A stretch of 64,000 nucleotides of DNA, taken from NCBI GenBank assembly GCA_016946835.1, contig JACVTC010000086.1:737501-801500 (forward strand). Direction: 5' to 3'. The position numbers and the translations under genes are program-made. The notes under the pieces are model-generated. The model was given only the letters and a program-made list of their open reading frames with translations. It was not told where the DNA came from and searched no databases. This DNA is from Neocallimastix lanati (nom. inval.). Its lineage: Eukaryota; Neocallimastigomycota; Neocallimastigomycetes; Neocallimastigales; Neocallimastigaceae. This document shows positions 12,492-26,712 of the stretch, piece by piece. The first letter of the stretch is position 1, and every line of letters starts with the position of its first letter.

Positions 12492-12552
12492 AGACTTATG
12501 TCTCCCCCCTCCATAGGTTAATATATGAGGAGTCTGTTTTTTTTTTTTTTAA
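12492..12552 (+). other. hairpin followed by T-run
   Basis: Pairing of 12492-12496 with 12531-12535 encloses CCT-C-CATA (12508-12515) pairing with TATGAGG (12524-12530), with one bulged C. A T-run follows within a few bases (12537-12550). This looks like the 3' end of a short Pol III-type transcript or an element end. The next 50 bp are also of balanced composition, but I cannot assign them. Confidence 0.3.
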
Positions 12553-12600
12553 CTGTCGACACTCGCAAAGAAACTCCTTGTAGAGAAGTACTCTAACTTG

Positions 12601-12637
<37 letters not shown>

Positions 12638-12660
12638 AAATATTTATTATTTATATATAT

Positions 12661-12665
12661 ATATA

Positions 12666-12733
<68 letters not shown>
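12661..12733. repeat. (ATT)n microsatellite
   Basis: About 24 ATT units, separate from the larger tract 230 bp upstream. Confidence 0.95.
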
Positions 12734-12735
<2 letters not shown>

Positions 12736-12969
12736 ATTTTATTATTATATATTTTTAAATAATTAGCTTTTTCATTAATATTAACCCTTTAAATAAAAAA
12801 AAAAATTTATATATATATATATATATTATTATATTATTATTATTATTAATTATTATTATTAATTATTATTATTGTTGTTGTTAAAAAGTCTTTTACATTA
12901 TTATTTTTTATAAATTTTTTTTTTGTATATATAATATCAAATTATTTATTTTTTGATTGTATGAAAAAA

Positions 12970-13002
<33 letters not shown>

Positions 13003-13222
13003 TTTGAAAAAAAAAATTTTTTTTCTTTTATAAAAATTAATCTTTAAATTTCAAAAATAAAAATAATAAAGAGAATAAAGAAGTATATATTATTATTTTT
13101 ATAATTGAGTATTGAGATGACATTGAAATTAATAAATTTTTATAAATGAAAAAAAAAAAAAAAAAAAAACATTGTATTGTACTAAGCATCTAAGCATATA
13201 TAGTAATGTACTTTTTAAAGGG

Positions 13223-13277
<55 letters not shown>

Positions 13278-13842
13278 TATTTATTGCTGAATGATAATTT
13301 AGGTAGAAATAATTTATTAAATTCACTACTAAAAATGATTAAAAAATAATTATAAATGAATATTAAAAATTAAGAAACAATACCCTTATTAAAACTTATA
13401 TATATAATAAAATGAAAATTAATAATTTCCAGTTTTCTTTTACGTGTAATTACAAATATTAATATTAGCCATTATACAAATTTAAATGTTTTTTTATAAA
13501 ATAAAACTTTATAATTGATATAATAAAAAATATTACATAAAATAAATTTATCATATTTGGCTATACATGTATAAAACATAAAAATAACAATCATCAATTA
13601 TAATATATATAATATATATACTAACATCTTTCACAACATAAATTAATTAATGACTTTGTTATTATAGTCGTAATGTACCGTAATATATATATTTTATTCC
13701 ATTAAAGTAATTTTTAATAATCATTTTATTTTTTTTTAAATTGATCATATATAAACTATTAAAACATCTTTATAAAAAAAATGTTAATATTAAATTTTTA
13801 AATTAAATATATTTATATATTATTTTAATTTTTTTTTATAAA
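12734..13842. other. AT-rich intergenic region
   Basis: Poly-A runs (12964-12987, 13148-13169, 13222-13255), (AT)n and no recognised gene. Confidence 0.65.
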
Positions 13843-13905
13843 GATTCAGGCAGTGTGAATATAAGAAATGTTCCACATTCGTGTAATCTCGGTTTATATA
13901 AAACT
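13843..13905 (+). pseudogene. possible C-terminal remnant of a seven-helix paralogue
   Basis: The frame DSGSVNIRNVPHSCNLGLYK resembles the out-of-frame tail of paralogue 1 (DSQIRNIPNNCSN): DS, IRN, P and C align. A pyrimidine run and ATTCAG just upstream (13828-13848) look like a splice acceptor. It may be a leftover last exon of a lost gene copy. The match is short and could be chance. Confidence 0.25.
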
Positions 13906-14243
13906 GTCATCACCATCTTTATTTATTTCTTTTTTCTTCTTTTAATTAGATTTCATTTTTTAAAATAATAAATTTTATTATTTTAATTATTTAATCTAAT
14001 TTTAATGATTTATTTCCAATTAAAATTTTAATTTTAATTTATGATGAACATTAAAAAAAATTAAAAATTATAAAAAAAAATTTTTCTTTTATATTTTCAA
14101 CTTTACATTATTTATTTTTGATTGGTTATTTTTACTCTATAAACCTATAGGATGAATAATAATTAAATAGATAAATAGATAAATTTTTTAAAAAAATAAT
14201 AAATAATTAAATAATTTATAAATTATATTAATAAATAATGATG

Positions 14244-14697
14244 GTGCATTTCTCAAAAACGTGTATTCCATAATGTGGCGTATTTACATGTGGAGTATTT
14301 ATATTTGGCGTATTTTTTTTAATATTTAAATTAATATTCAATGGTAAAAAATAATTTTTTATAATTCTTTTTTAGAATATACTATTTTGAAATAGTTATT
14401 TAATAATATTTAATTATCTATTTTTATTTAATAACTTATTCTAATTAATATGTGTTTTTAAAGTAAAAAAATATATATTTTATTATTTTTATAAATATAT
14501 TTATTTCTTTTTTTTATTATTATTATATATTTAAATATATAAATATATATTTTAATTTTTAATGTTTATTACATTTTTTTTATTTAATTATAAATTTAAT
14601 TATTTATATATTTATATATTTATTTATAATTGAATAGAATATTTTAAAAATGTATGGCTTTATTTTAAATATGTATACGCCATATTGCGAAATGCAC
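14244..14697. mobile_element. MITE-like element, copy M1
   Basis: The ends carry GTGCATTTC (14244-14252) and GAAATGCAC (14689-14697) in inverted order. Further in, ATAATGTGGCGTAT on the left mirrors ATACGCCATATTGCG on the right. The interior shares blocks with copy M2 at 20012 (TTATAATTCTTTTTT, ATGTATGGCTTTATTT). There is no coding capacity. The right inverted repeat lacks part of the longer arm seen in M2, so this copy is diverged. Confidence 0.7.
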
Positions 14698-14793
14698 AAT
14701 TGTAAAATCATAAATAATATTAGTATTTAAATTTTTATAAATAAATAAGTATATAAATATGTAGATGATAAATAAAATTTTATAATATGTAAC

Positions 14794-14877
14794 GTGACTT
14801 ACATAAGCTTCAAATGTACTGCCTATAAAGCTTTTATATCTTTGCAAGTTATAAGTCACCCTATAAAGATATAAAAG
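14794..14877 (+). other. two interleaved inverted repeats
   Basis: GTGACTTA (14794-14801) is complementary to TAAGTCAC (14852-14859). CTTTTATATCTTT (14831-14843) is complementary to AAAGATATAAAAG (14865-14877). The arms alternate A-B-A'-B', the order of an H-type pseudoknot. A direct repeat CCTATAAAG occurs at 14822-14830 and 14860-14868. Function unknown. Confidence 0.5.
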
Positions 14878-14897
14878 TATAAAACATGTAATAACAA

Positions 14898-15319
14898 CAG
14901 TTTCATAAATATTCAAAATTGTCCTAATTATAAAACAAAACCCAAATTACTATAGTACTAAACAAGACTTGAATATTATATAAAATAAAGTTGCATTGAG
15001 ACATTTAATGAATTTACAAAACAATATTAAAAAAAATATATATATATATATAATATATATATAAAATATTTATGGATATAATTAAAGCTAAAGAATAAAA
15101 CAAATTATTAAATATAATAATTTAAAATAGTTTGACTCCATAATAAATAATTAAACCAAAAAGTAGTAATATTAATAATTCGAATGATGTAAAAACCTAA
15201 TCAGTATCCATTCCATAATACAGAACTTCATATTACCAAATAATTAAAACTTTAGATTTTACTTGTGAAAACAAAATATTAAAAGTTTAATAATCCTATC
15301 CATAGCAACGAAGTAAAGT

Positions 15320-15367
<48 letters not shown>

Positions 15368-15765
15368 TATAGACAATAATTTAAATATAATATTTCCAAT
15401 AATATACCTAAAATATAAATCTAATTATTAATAGTAAATACTCTTGTCAATGACTATGAAAATTTAATCATAATTAATAAATCTAATAAATATAAAATAT
15501 ATATATATATGTTATATACATATTTAAATTCATTTATAAATTATGTTATAAAATTAAAATAAATTCTAATGTACATAAATAAATAAAAGAATAAACGAAT
15601 AAACGAATAAATGATAAAAAATAAAATAAAATTTAAAAAAAAAAAAAAAAAAATAAAAAAAATAAAATAAAATAAAATAAAAAAATAAAAAAAAATAAAA
15701 GTATTTTAATATAAATATACATTACACTTTATAAAAAGTTTAAATATATAAATAAAAATTGGACT
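14898..15765. other. AT-rich intergenic region
   Basis: Homopolymers, (AT)n and TAAA/AAAAT blocks. No gene is recognised before the tRNA. The A/T-rich stretch on its left is the 3' flank of the minus-strand tRNA. Confidence 0.6.
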
Positions 15766-15837
15766 AGGGGCGTTCCGGATTTGAACCGAAGACCTATTGA
15801 TCTGCAGTCAATTGCTCTACCGCTGAGCTAACACCCC
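15766..15837 (-). tRNA. tRNA-Cys (anticodon GCA), copy 1
   Basis: The 72-nt cloverleaf reads on the minus strand. The acceptor stem GGGGTGT (15837-15831) pairs with ACGCCCC (15773-15767), with one T-G pair, and the discriminator is U at 15766, as expected for Cys. The D-arm is AGCTC..GAGCA, the anticodon arm TTGACTGCAGATCAA has GCA in the loop, and the T-arm contains GGTTCAAAT. There is no intron and no encoded CCA. The internal A and B boxes would drive Pol III. An LTR begins 66 bp upstream of its 5' end. A second copy at 58706 differs by a single base (D-arm). Confidence 0.97.
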
Positions 15838-15902
15838 CCTTCGGATTTTTTTGATAAATAACAAAATTATTAAATTAAAATAAATAATAAAAAACAAATT
15901 CA

Positions 15903-16561
15903 TGTTAAGATAATAACTGAATTTCAATTCAATTTCAATTTCGATAATTCAGTTATTTGAATTTCAATATTAATAAATAATAATAATATAATAATTATTA
16001 TTAAATTAACTTTATTAAAATATTTAGGAATTAGTCTAGGCCAACTAATTACTAAATATTATTAACATATTGAAATTAATATATATTAAATAATGTAAAC
16101 ACGTGATTGTCATATTAAATTAATTTCTACATATTATATTTTAATTATAAAATATAATATTTAGCTATATTAGATTCTTATATTTTATTTATATTAAATA
16201 TTTATATTATTATCTTATTTTATATTATCAATATCAAACTTATATTAATACTATTACATATTCATATTAATAATTAATATTTTAATAATTAATTATTTTA
16301 TATAAATACATGTTTAAATCTTTTGATTAATCCTTTGTAGGATTATTGTAATTTAAATTATAGTAATAATTATATAAAATAATAATGTAATAAAATATTA
16401 TTAAGATTAAATAAAATTTATATTTTAAATAAAAAACTTAATTATAAAATTTACTAATAACAATATGTTTTAAATAAGAGCAAAATTAAGTTATTAATTA
16501 ATTACTATAATTTGGCATCTTGACCTAATCGTTAAGACCAAATTATCTAAAAACTTTGACA
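15903..16561 (+). mobile_element. solo LTR, copy 1 (Ty3/gypsy-like)
   Basis: The 659-bp element begins TGTTAAGATAATAACTGAA and ends CTTTGACA. It is flanked by perfect 5-bp target duplications ATTCA (15898-15902 and 16562-16566). Near-identical copies occur at 17641 and 58845. A TATATAAATAC box, a CACGTG E-box (16100-16105) and a strong 3' hairpin (16507-16546) are present. A 5-bp duplication suits LTR retroelements, and no internal coding region remains, so it is a solo LTR left by recombination. It points away from the adjacent tRNA-Cys. Confidence 0.93.
16507..16546 (+). promoter_or_regulatory. conserved LTR hairpin
   Basis: ATAATTTGG (16507-16515) pairs with CCAAATTAT (16538-16546). Inside a CA bulge, TCTTGAC pairs with GTTAAGA (one G-U). 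The same sequence is retained in the other two copies of this LTR. Its position near the LTR 3' end suits an RNA-level role in R/U5, such as 3'-end formation or primer-site presentation; this is inference. Confidence 0.6.
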
Positions 16562-16566
16562 ATTCA

Positions 16567-17635
16567 TGTTATTAAAGTTTTCTAGCTTAACCCAAAAATT
16601 AATCCATTCTAAAAAAAATTAAATCCATATTTAAGAAAAATTAAATCCATATTTAAGAAAAATTAATTAAATAAAGATAATTAAAATAAAATAATAATAA
16701 ATTAATTAATCATTAATAATTTTAATTAAAAACTAAAATAAATTAATAAATAATATTTTTCTAAAACAACAAATAAACAAAATAATAAACATATTTAATA
16801 AATTATAAACAACAAATAAACAAACTTATAAACAACGCAAAATTAAAATTAAATAGTTAAATAATTTTTTAAGTTACTTTTATTTAAAATAATGATTATT
16901 TTATTTATTTTATAACTCAACTTTTATAAACAAATTGTAATTAAAATAACATTTTAAAACTCATCTTTATCAACATTTTAATTGTAAATATTGTTTAATT
17001 TAATAATAAATTATTCTTTATTTCTCTTTTATTAATTTTATTATTTTTAATGTAAATAGTTTAAAATCAAAGAAAAATATAAAAACATGTAAATATTTCT
17101 TATAAATTATTCTTTATTATTAATTAGTTAATAAATTATTATAAATATTTTATTAGTTTTAATAATCAATTTTTTTATGATTATTAATTAGTTAATAAAT
17201 TATTATAAATATTTTATTAGTTTTAATAATCAATTTTTTATGATTATTAATTAGTTAATAAATTATTATAAATATTTTATTAGTTATTAATAATCAATTT
17301 TATTATTAAAATTTAAAATAAATTAGTATAAATAATAAATATTTCATTTTATTATTTTATTAGTTTTAACAATTATTTTATTAATTTAAACAAAATTAAT
17401 TATTAAATAAATAAAGATTAATATTAAAATAAAAATAAATTTTTTTAATAAAACATTTTTGTGTTTAATAATAAAACATATTTATTTTTTTAAATTTCTT
17501 AAATCAATTTTTATTCAGTATTTATCCTTTTATTCACTTCTGCAAAATTTAATTTTTGTAGATTAAGAATATTAGGTATAAATCATTTTTGGTACGAGAC
17601 CAAGTGAAAAATTAAAATTAAATAAAATTAAATTT
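16567..17635. repeat. AT-rich spacer between LTRs with a 64-bp triplication
   Basis: Three tandem copies of a roughly 64-bp unit (TAATTAG at 17121, 17185 and 17248) occupy 17118-17300. A 25-bp duplication lies at 16610-16665. At 17590 the motif TGGTACGAGACC occurs, almost the same as TGGTACAAGACC at 61161 in front of the gypsy gag gene. This could mark a primer-binding site after a lost LTR end. No coding frame is present. Confidence 0.5.
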
Positions 17636-17640
17636 ACATA

Positions 17641-18304
17641 TGTTAAGATAATAACTGAATTACAATTCAATTTCAGTTTCAATTTCAATAATTCAGTTAT
17701 TTGAATTTCAATATTAATAAATAATAATAATATAATAATTATTATTAAATTAACTTTATTAAAATATTTAGGAATTAGTCTAGGCCAACTAATTACTAAA
17801 TATTATTAACATATTGAAATTAATATATATTAAATAATGTAAACACGTGATTGTCATATTAAATTAATTTCTACATATTATATTTTAATTATAAAATATA
17901 ATATTTAGCTATATTAGATTCTTATATTTTATTTATATTAAATATTTATATTATTATCTTATTTTATATTATCAATATCAAACTTATATTAATACTATTA
18001 CATATTCATATTAATAATTAATATTTTAATAATTAATTATTTTATATAAATACATGTTTAAATCTTTTGATTAATCCTTTGTAGGATTATTGTAATTTAA
18101 ATTATAGTAATAATTATATAAAATAATAATGTAATAAAATATTATTAAGATTAAATAAAATTTATATTTTAGATAAAAACTTAATTATAAAATTTACTAA
18201 TAACAATATGTTTTAAATAAGAATAAAATTTAATTATTAATTAATTACTATAATTTGGCATCTTGACCTAATCGTTAAGACCAAATTATCTTAAAACTTT
18301 GACA
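17641..18304 (+). mobile_element. solo LTR, copy 2 (same family)
   Basis: The 664-bp copy is nearly identical to the LTR at 15903, with a few base changes by eye, implying recent insertion. It has the same TGTTAAGATA start and CTTTGACA end and perfect 5-bp target duplications ACATA (17636-17640 and 18305-18309). Its CACGTG box lies at 17844-17849. It sits exactly against the left end of an older, diverged LTR (18310). Confidence 0.93.
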
Positions 18305-18309
18305 ACATA

Positions 18310-19021
18310 TGTTGAAATTATAACTGAATTGAAATCTCAATTTCATTTATTTACATTTCAATAATTAAAAATATTATTTATTTAATTATAAATAATATAT
18401 ATATTTAAATAATTAATAATTAATATAAATTCTTGTTTAATTTTAAAGGGTTATCTTAGGCCTAATAATTCTGAGAATATTAATAAATAAGGTTTATATT
18501 AATAATTAATTTCAATGATACATTTGACGTCACGTGTATTTTATTTATATTATGTTTTTATATATGTTTACAACATATCTATATTAAATTCAATTATTCA
18601 AATTAATTATATAATTAAATTTATCCTTATATTTTATTAGTATTTATATTACTATATTATTACTATCTTATAATTAAATATTATTATTATGTAACTTACA
18701 AAGTATAAAAGAAAGATGTAAAAATCTATCTTTTATGTTCTTTGTAAGGTTATTGTAAAATTACCTTAATAGTAATATATTATAGATATTTTATTATTAA
18801 ATAAAATAAACAAATTTAAAATTAAATTAATTTGATAATTCTAATTATCAAAGTTTATTATAAATAAATTTTCATTAAACTAAACATTTAAATATTTATT
18901 ATTTTTATTATATATCTATATAGTATATTACTATATAGACATATCGACTTAGTGAATATTTTTTAATAAACCATATTATTTTATTTAAATTTAAACTATA
19001 AATTATATCAAAATCTTAACA
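18310..19021 (+). mobile_element. older diverged LTR (LTR B)
   Basis: The 712-bp segment starts TGTTGAAATTATAACTGAA and ends ATCTTAACA, with inverted TGTT/AACA termini. Flanks are ACATA (18305-18309) and ACATT (19022-19026), one mismatch from a target duplication. Several blocks are collinear with the neighbouring family (an AGGCC-containing block, CACGTG, a TATA box, a TTTGTAAGGTTATTG block). TATAAAAG is at 18704-18711. It is probably an older member or sister family of the same retroelement lineage. Confidence 0.75.
18525..18536 (+). promoter_or_regulatory. fused CRE and E-box in LTR B
   Basis: TGACGTCACGTG overlaps two palindromes, TGACGTCA (bZIP/ATF-CREB type) and CACGTG (bHLH type), about 170 bp upstream of the TATA box. 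The E-box half is kept in the three younger LTRs. Binding is inferred from the motifs alone. Confidence 0.55.
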
Positions 19022-19026
19022 ACATT

Positions 19027-20011
19027 AAAAAAATAGAAAATCAAATTAATCCATAAAAGGATAAATTAAATTGAAATTTATATATAAAGTATAAAATTAG
19101 AAATTATTAAGACTCTCTCTTTTCCACATATAACTTTATTAAATGTAAAAAATTAGATTGAATGACAATTGATCTAAATTGAGATTTCAATTGATCAAAA
19201 ATAAAAATTTAATAAAAATTAAATAAACAATTTATAAAGTAGAATTTAAGTATTTAGTTATAATTTACAACTTTAGTGTGAATTACTTATTATTGTGAAT
19301 ATTAATATAATTAGATTTAAATTTTAAAAGTTCATTTACATTGCACCATTTTTTGATAAATAATAACTATAATTACGTTATTTATTAAAAATATATATAT
19401 ATATTTATATATATAAAATATTTTTAATTTTACTATAAAATTTATAATATAAATAATAATAGATTATTTTATTAGTATTATATATAAATTATTAATAATT
19501 CTTAATACTTTAATATTATTTCTAAAGAATATTTTATTATAAAATTATAATTATTATTTTATTATTATTACTGATTGGATATTGTTGTTACACCAATTTT
19601 AGAATATAAAAATAATAATTTAAAAAAAAATATTTTTAATCTCTCTCTTTTGAATAAAATAAATTTTTAATAATAAATGAATCAATAAATTAATAAAGAT
19701 TTATATATTTATATATATTTATAAAGTATATAAAACAATTTCTATATAATCAAATAATAAAATAAAAATCTATTTATAACTAGATTTATTATTTTGTAAA
19801 TAACAAAATTATAAATATTAAAAATGTTAACTAATAACAAATTTTTGTCATGAATACTAGTGGATTTAGGATTATAATTCACGGTTAGATCATTTGAAAT
19901 TAAATTTCGTTATTGACAAAAATTATTCTAATTCGATTTTAATTATAAAAAATAAATATTAGGAATATTAAATAATTAGAAACCAAAGGGTTTGGACTCA
20001 TTTATGAAAGA
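19027..20011. other. AT-rich region with possible retroelement debris
   Basis: No intact frame. A short non-repetitive patch near 19845-19990 ends exactly where the MITE M2 begins and may continue beyond it at 20379, suggesting that M2 inserted into older element sequence. Confidence 0.4.
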
Positions 20012-20378
20012 GGGGATCGTACATTTTGCAATCATGTATTTCATAATGTGGCGTATTTTGAATGTGGCTTGTTTTTTTTATAATTAAATAAATAATAAAT
20101 AATAAATAATAAATATTCTTTTTTTTTATATATATAATTTATTAATATCAATTATAAAAATAATTTTTTATAATTCTTTTTTAATAGAATATATTGTTAT
20201 TTCTTTTGAAATAATTATTTAATACTATTTAATTGAAAAAATATATTATTATTTCTTTTTAAAATAATAATTATATATTTATTTATGATTGTATAGAATA
20301 TCTTAAAAATGTATGGCTTTATTTAAATATATGTACGCCATATTATGAAATGTACGATTGCGAAATGCATCGATCCCC
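20012..20378. mobile_element. MITE-like element, copy M2
   Basis: The 367-bp element has terminal inverted repeats of about 46 bp, starting GGGGATCG (20012) and ending CGATCCCC (20378). Both arms continue through GCAATC and TTTCATAAT to an ATGTGGCGTA/ATATGGCGTA block. There is no coding capacity. A 3-bp AGA flanks both ends and may be the target duplication. Related copies are at 14244 and, more distantly, 30765. The transposase source is not in the window. Confidence 0.85.
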
Positions 20379-20430
20379 AGATAATTTAATTTAATTTAAC
20401 CCTTAAGAAATTGACAAAAATATTCAGAAA

Positions 20431-20608
20431 AAAAATAAGGATAACTCGACAAATAATGGAAATATTACATCCGATATTCCCGCTAAAATTATGTTCATTA
20501 GAAAGTTACGACTGAGAACTACAACATATATTAATTTCAACCCTATTGGACAACTAGGAGACGAGATATTAGACTTTAAAAAAAAAAATCTTATTTATAA
20601 AAAATAAT
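20431..20608 (+). pseudogene. short unassigned coding-like fragment
   Basis: A frame of about 58 codons reads through KDNSTNNGNITSDIPAKIMF and INFNPIGQLGDEILDF to TAA. Its composition is coding-like, and it has no clear start. It lies just downstream of M2 and upstream of a broken gag, so it probably belongs to a decayed retroelement; no domain is recognised. Confidence 0.3.
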
Positions 20609-20713
20609 TTAATTATTTTAAATAAAACTCAAAATTATTAATTGACAATTTATATAGATAAATTCTTTAACTTGAATTTTATATTACTAATTTTTAAAAA
20701 CAAATATTAATAA

Positions 20714-20744
<31 letters not shown>

Positions 20745-21184
20745 CAGAATTAGTAATTAGTAATATTTTATGATATTTTAAATAAGTTTATAAGTTTTAT
20801 ATAAATTATTCAATAATTTTTTAAAGGATTCTAAAGAATTCCTTATAATTCTAAAGATTTCCAAAAGAGACTTTTTAATTAGTTTCAATATTTTAATTCA
20901 TTTTATTTTTATTTTATTCAATATAATTTTATTATTAAATTGTTTTATCATTAAATTGATTTATGAACAATAATATAATTATTTTATTAAAAGATTCTTA
21001 TCAATATTATTTTATTATTAAATTTTATATAGTTTATATACATGCATGAAGATATTAAGATTACATGTATTTTTTAATTATATTGTTAATTATTATTTTA
21101 GATTAGTATAAAAAAGGAATTGAAATTCTATTCTTTAAAATCTTTATAAGATTATTATCCTCGTAACCTATAATATCAACAATA
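20609..21184. other. AT-rich region, possible LTR remnant
   Basis: Contains a TATAAAAAAGG-like box at about 21108 followed by a block resembling the post-TATA part of the LTRs at 15903 and 18310 (TTTATAAGATTATTATCC). It directly precedes the broken gag, as a 5' LTR would, but its ends cannot be defined. Confidence 0.35.
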
Positions 21185-25428
<4,244 letters not shown>

Positions 25429-26712
25429 ATGTTATCAATATTTGAAGGAATAAGTCAAAGTGAAGTAGTGGACACAATTCAAAGGGTTGCACTTAAATTA
25501 ATAACTAGTACTTTTTTCCTATGGACTTGTTTAGTTCTTCTTTTATCTCAACATAATTGGAAAAGACCTATCAATTTTTTATTGATAGTACATTGGGTTT
25601 TTAGAAGTATTGGTGATATGCTTGAAGGAAGTTTAACCTTATTTGAGCGAAAATCCGATGCATGGCCTTATAATAATGAAGGATGGTTATATAGTTATGG
25701 GGTAGCCAGTTTATTTTGGTTTTCAAGTGAAATCATTGGAGATTGGTATCTTTTAATTAGAACTAAAGTTCTTATTAAGAATAAGAAAAAATTACGATGG
25801 GTTTTTGTGATGTGTATAAGCTATAATGTAATTAAGATAACACAAATCATTGTTTTTATGAAATATATACCCTTTAGAAATGGTTATAATTATGAGGATC
25901 CTCATCAAGGGGATTATTATGTCTTGGATATGGCAAGAAATAAATTAGAAAAGTGGGTTAATGTTGCCATACAACAAATATTTAGTATAGCGTATGATAT
26001 TACTGTTATTGTTGCTTTGAAAAAAAATGTTTTCAATAAGATGAAGGATCTAAAAAGTAATCAAAGAACCAATGAAAATACCTTTCTTCTTAGATTTAAA
26101 CAAATTTCAGAATATCGTATTTATTTATCTATATTGGTGACTATAATAGGAGCTCCATTTATTTTTGGTTTTTGTATAGAAATTATTTATTTAACTAATC
26201 AAAATTATTCTCTGGATGATCATGAGCGACTAGGTAAATTGGGTACTTATTGTAATGATGCCATTATTGATTCAATTCGTGTTTGTATTCTTAATTTTAA
26301 TTATGTTTTTATGTATATTGATCAAATTATGTTGAGATTTTACGTTGAAACAAATAATAAATCCAAACAAAGTTCAAGTAATAATTCTAACAGTATCAAT
26401 AATGATTATAATAAAAATAAATTCAATTTTAATATGATATATCATGATCATAAAAATTATGATGAACTTGACAGTTTTAATGCTAATAAAACCATATATT
26501 ATAGTAATTATGATATTATAAATAAATATAATAATGGTAATAGTGTAGATAATGGCTATGAAATGAATTTTAATAATCCTCCTTTTAAAAATAGTCCATA
26601 TAATAATAATTTATATAATAATAAAATAAATTATAATGATTTAAATTATAATAATTTATTGGGAAATTATATCCCTAGCAATAATATATATAAATATAAT
26701 GGAAATATTTAA
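25429..26712 (+). CDS. seven-helix membrane protein, distant relative
   Basis: The 427-residue protein has seven hydrophobic helices at about 24-41, 47-67, 87-110, 123-144, 176-198, 229-256 and 277-302, with a hydrophilic Asn/Tyr-rich tail from about 306 to 427. Helix order and a few positions match the paralogues at 1900 and 10216: a WK pair before helix 2, Glu-Gly (EG/EKG) at its end, YG then a FW pair in helix 3 followed by a basic R.KVLI/KIKA segment, and a conserved loop length to helix 5. Overall identity is low, so shared ancestry is inferred from layout. There are no introns, and the upstream sequence is low complexity with no earlier in-frame ATG. It is receptor-like in shape with unknown ligand and pathway. 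Confidence 0.82.
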   Translation: MLSIFEGISQSEVVDTIQRVALKLITSTFFLWTCLVLLLSQHNWKRPINFLLIVHWVFRSIGDMLEGSLTLFERKSDAWPYNNEGWLYSYGVASLFWFSSEIIGDWYLLIRTKVLIKNKKKLRWVFVMCISYNVIKITQIIVFMKYIPFRNGYNYEDPHQGDYYVLDMARNKLEKWVNVAIQQIFSIAYDITVIVALKKNVFNKMKDLKSNQRTNENTFLLRFKQISEYRIYLSILVTIIGAPFIFGFCIEIIYLTNQNYSLDDHERLGKLGTYCNDAIIDSIRVCILNFNYVFMYIDQIMLRFYVETNNKSKQSSSNNSNSINNDYNKNKFNFNMIYHDHKNYDELDSFNANKTIYYSNYDIINKYNNGNSVDNGYEMNFNNPPFKNSPYNNNLYNNKINYNDLNYNNLLGNYIPSNNIYKYNGNI

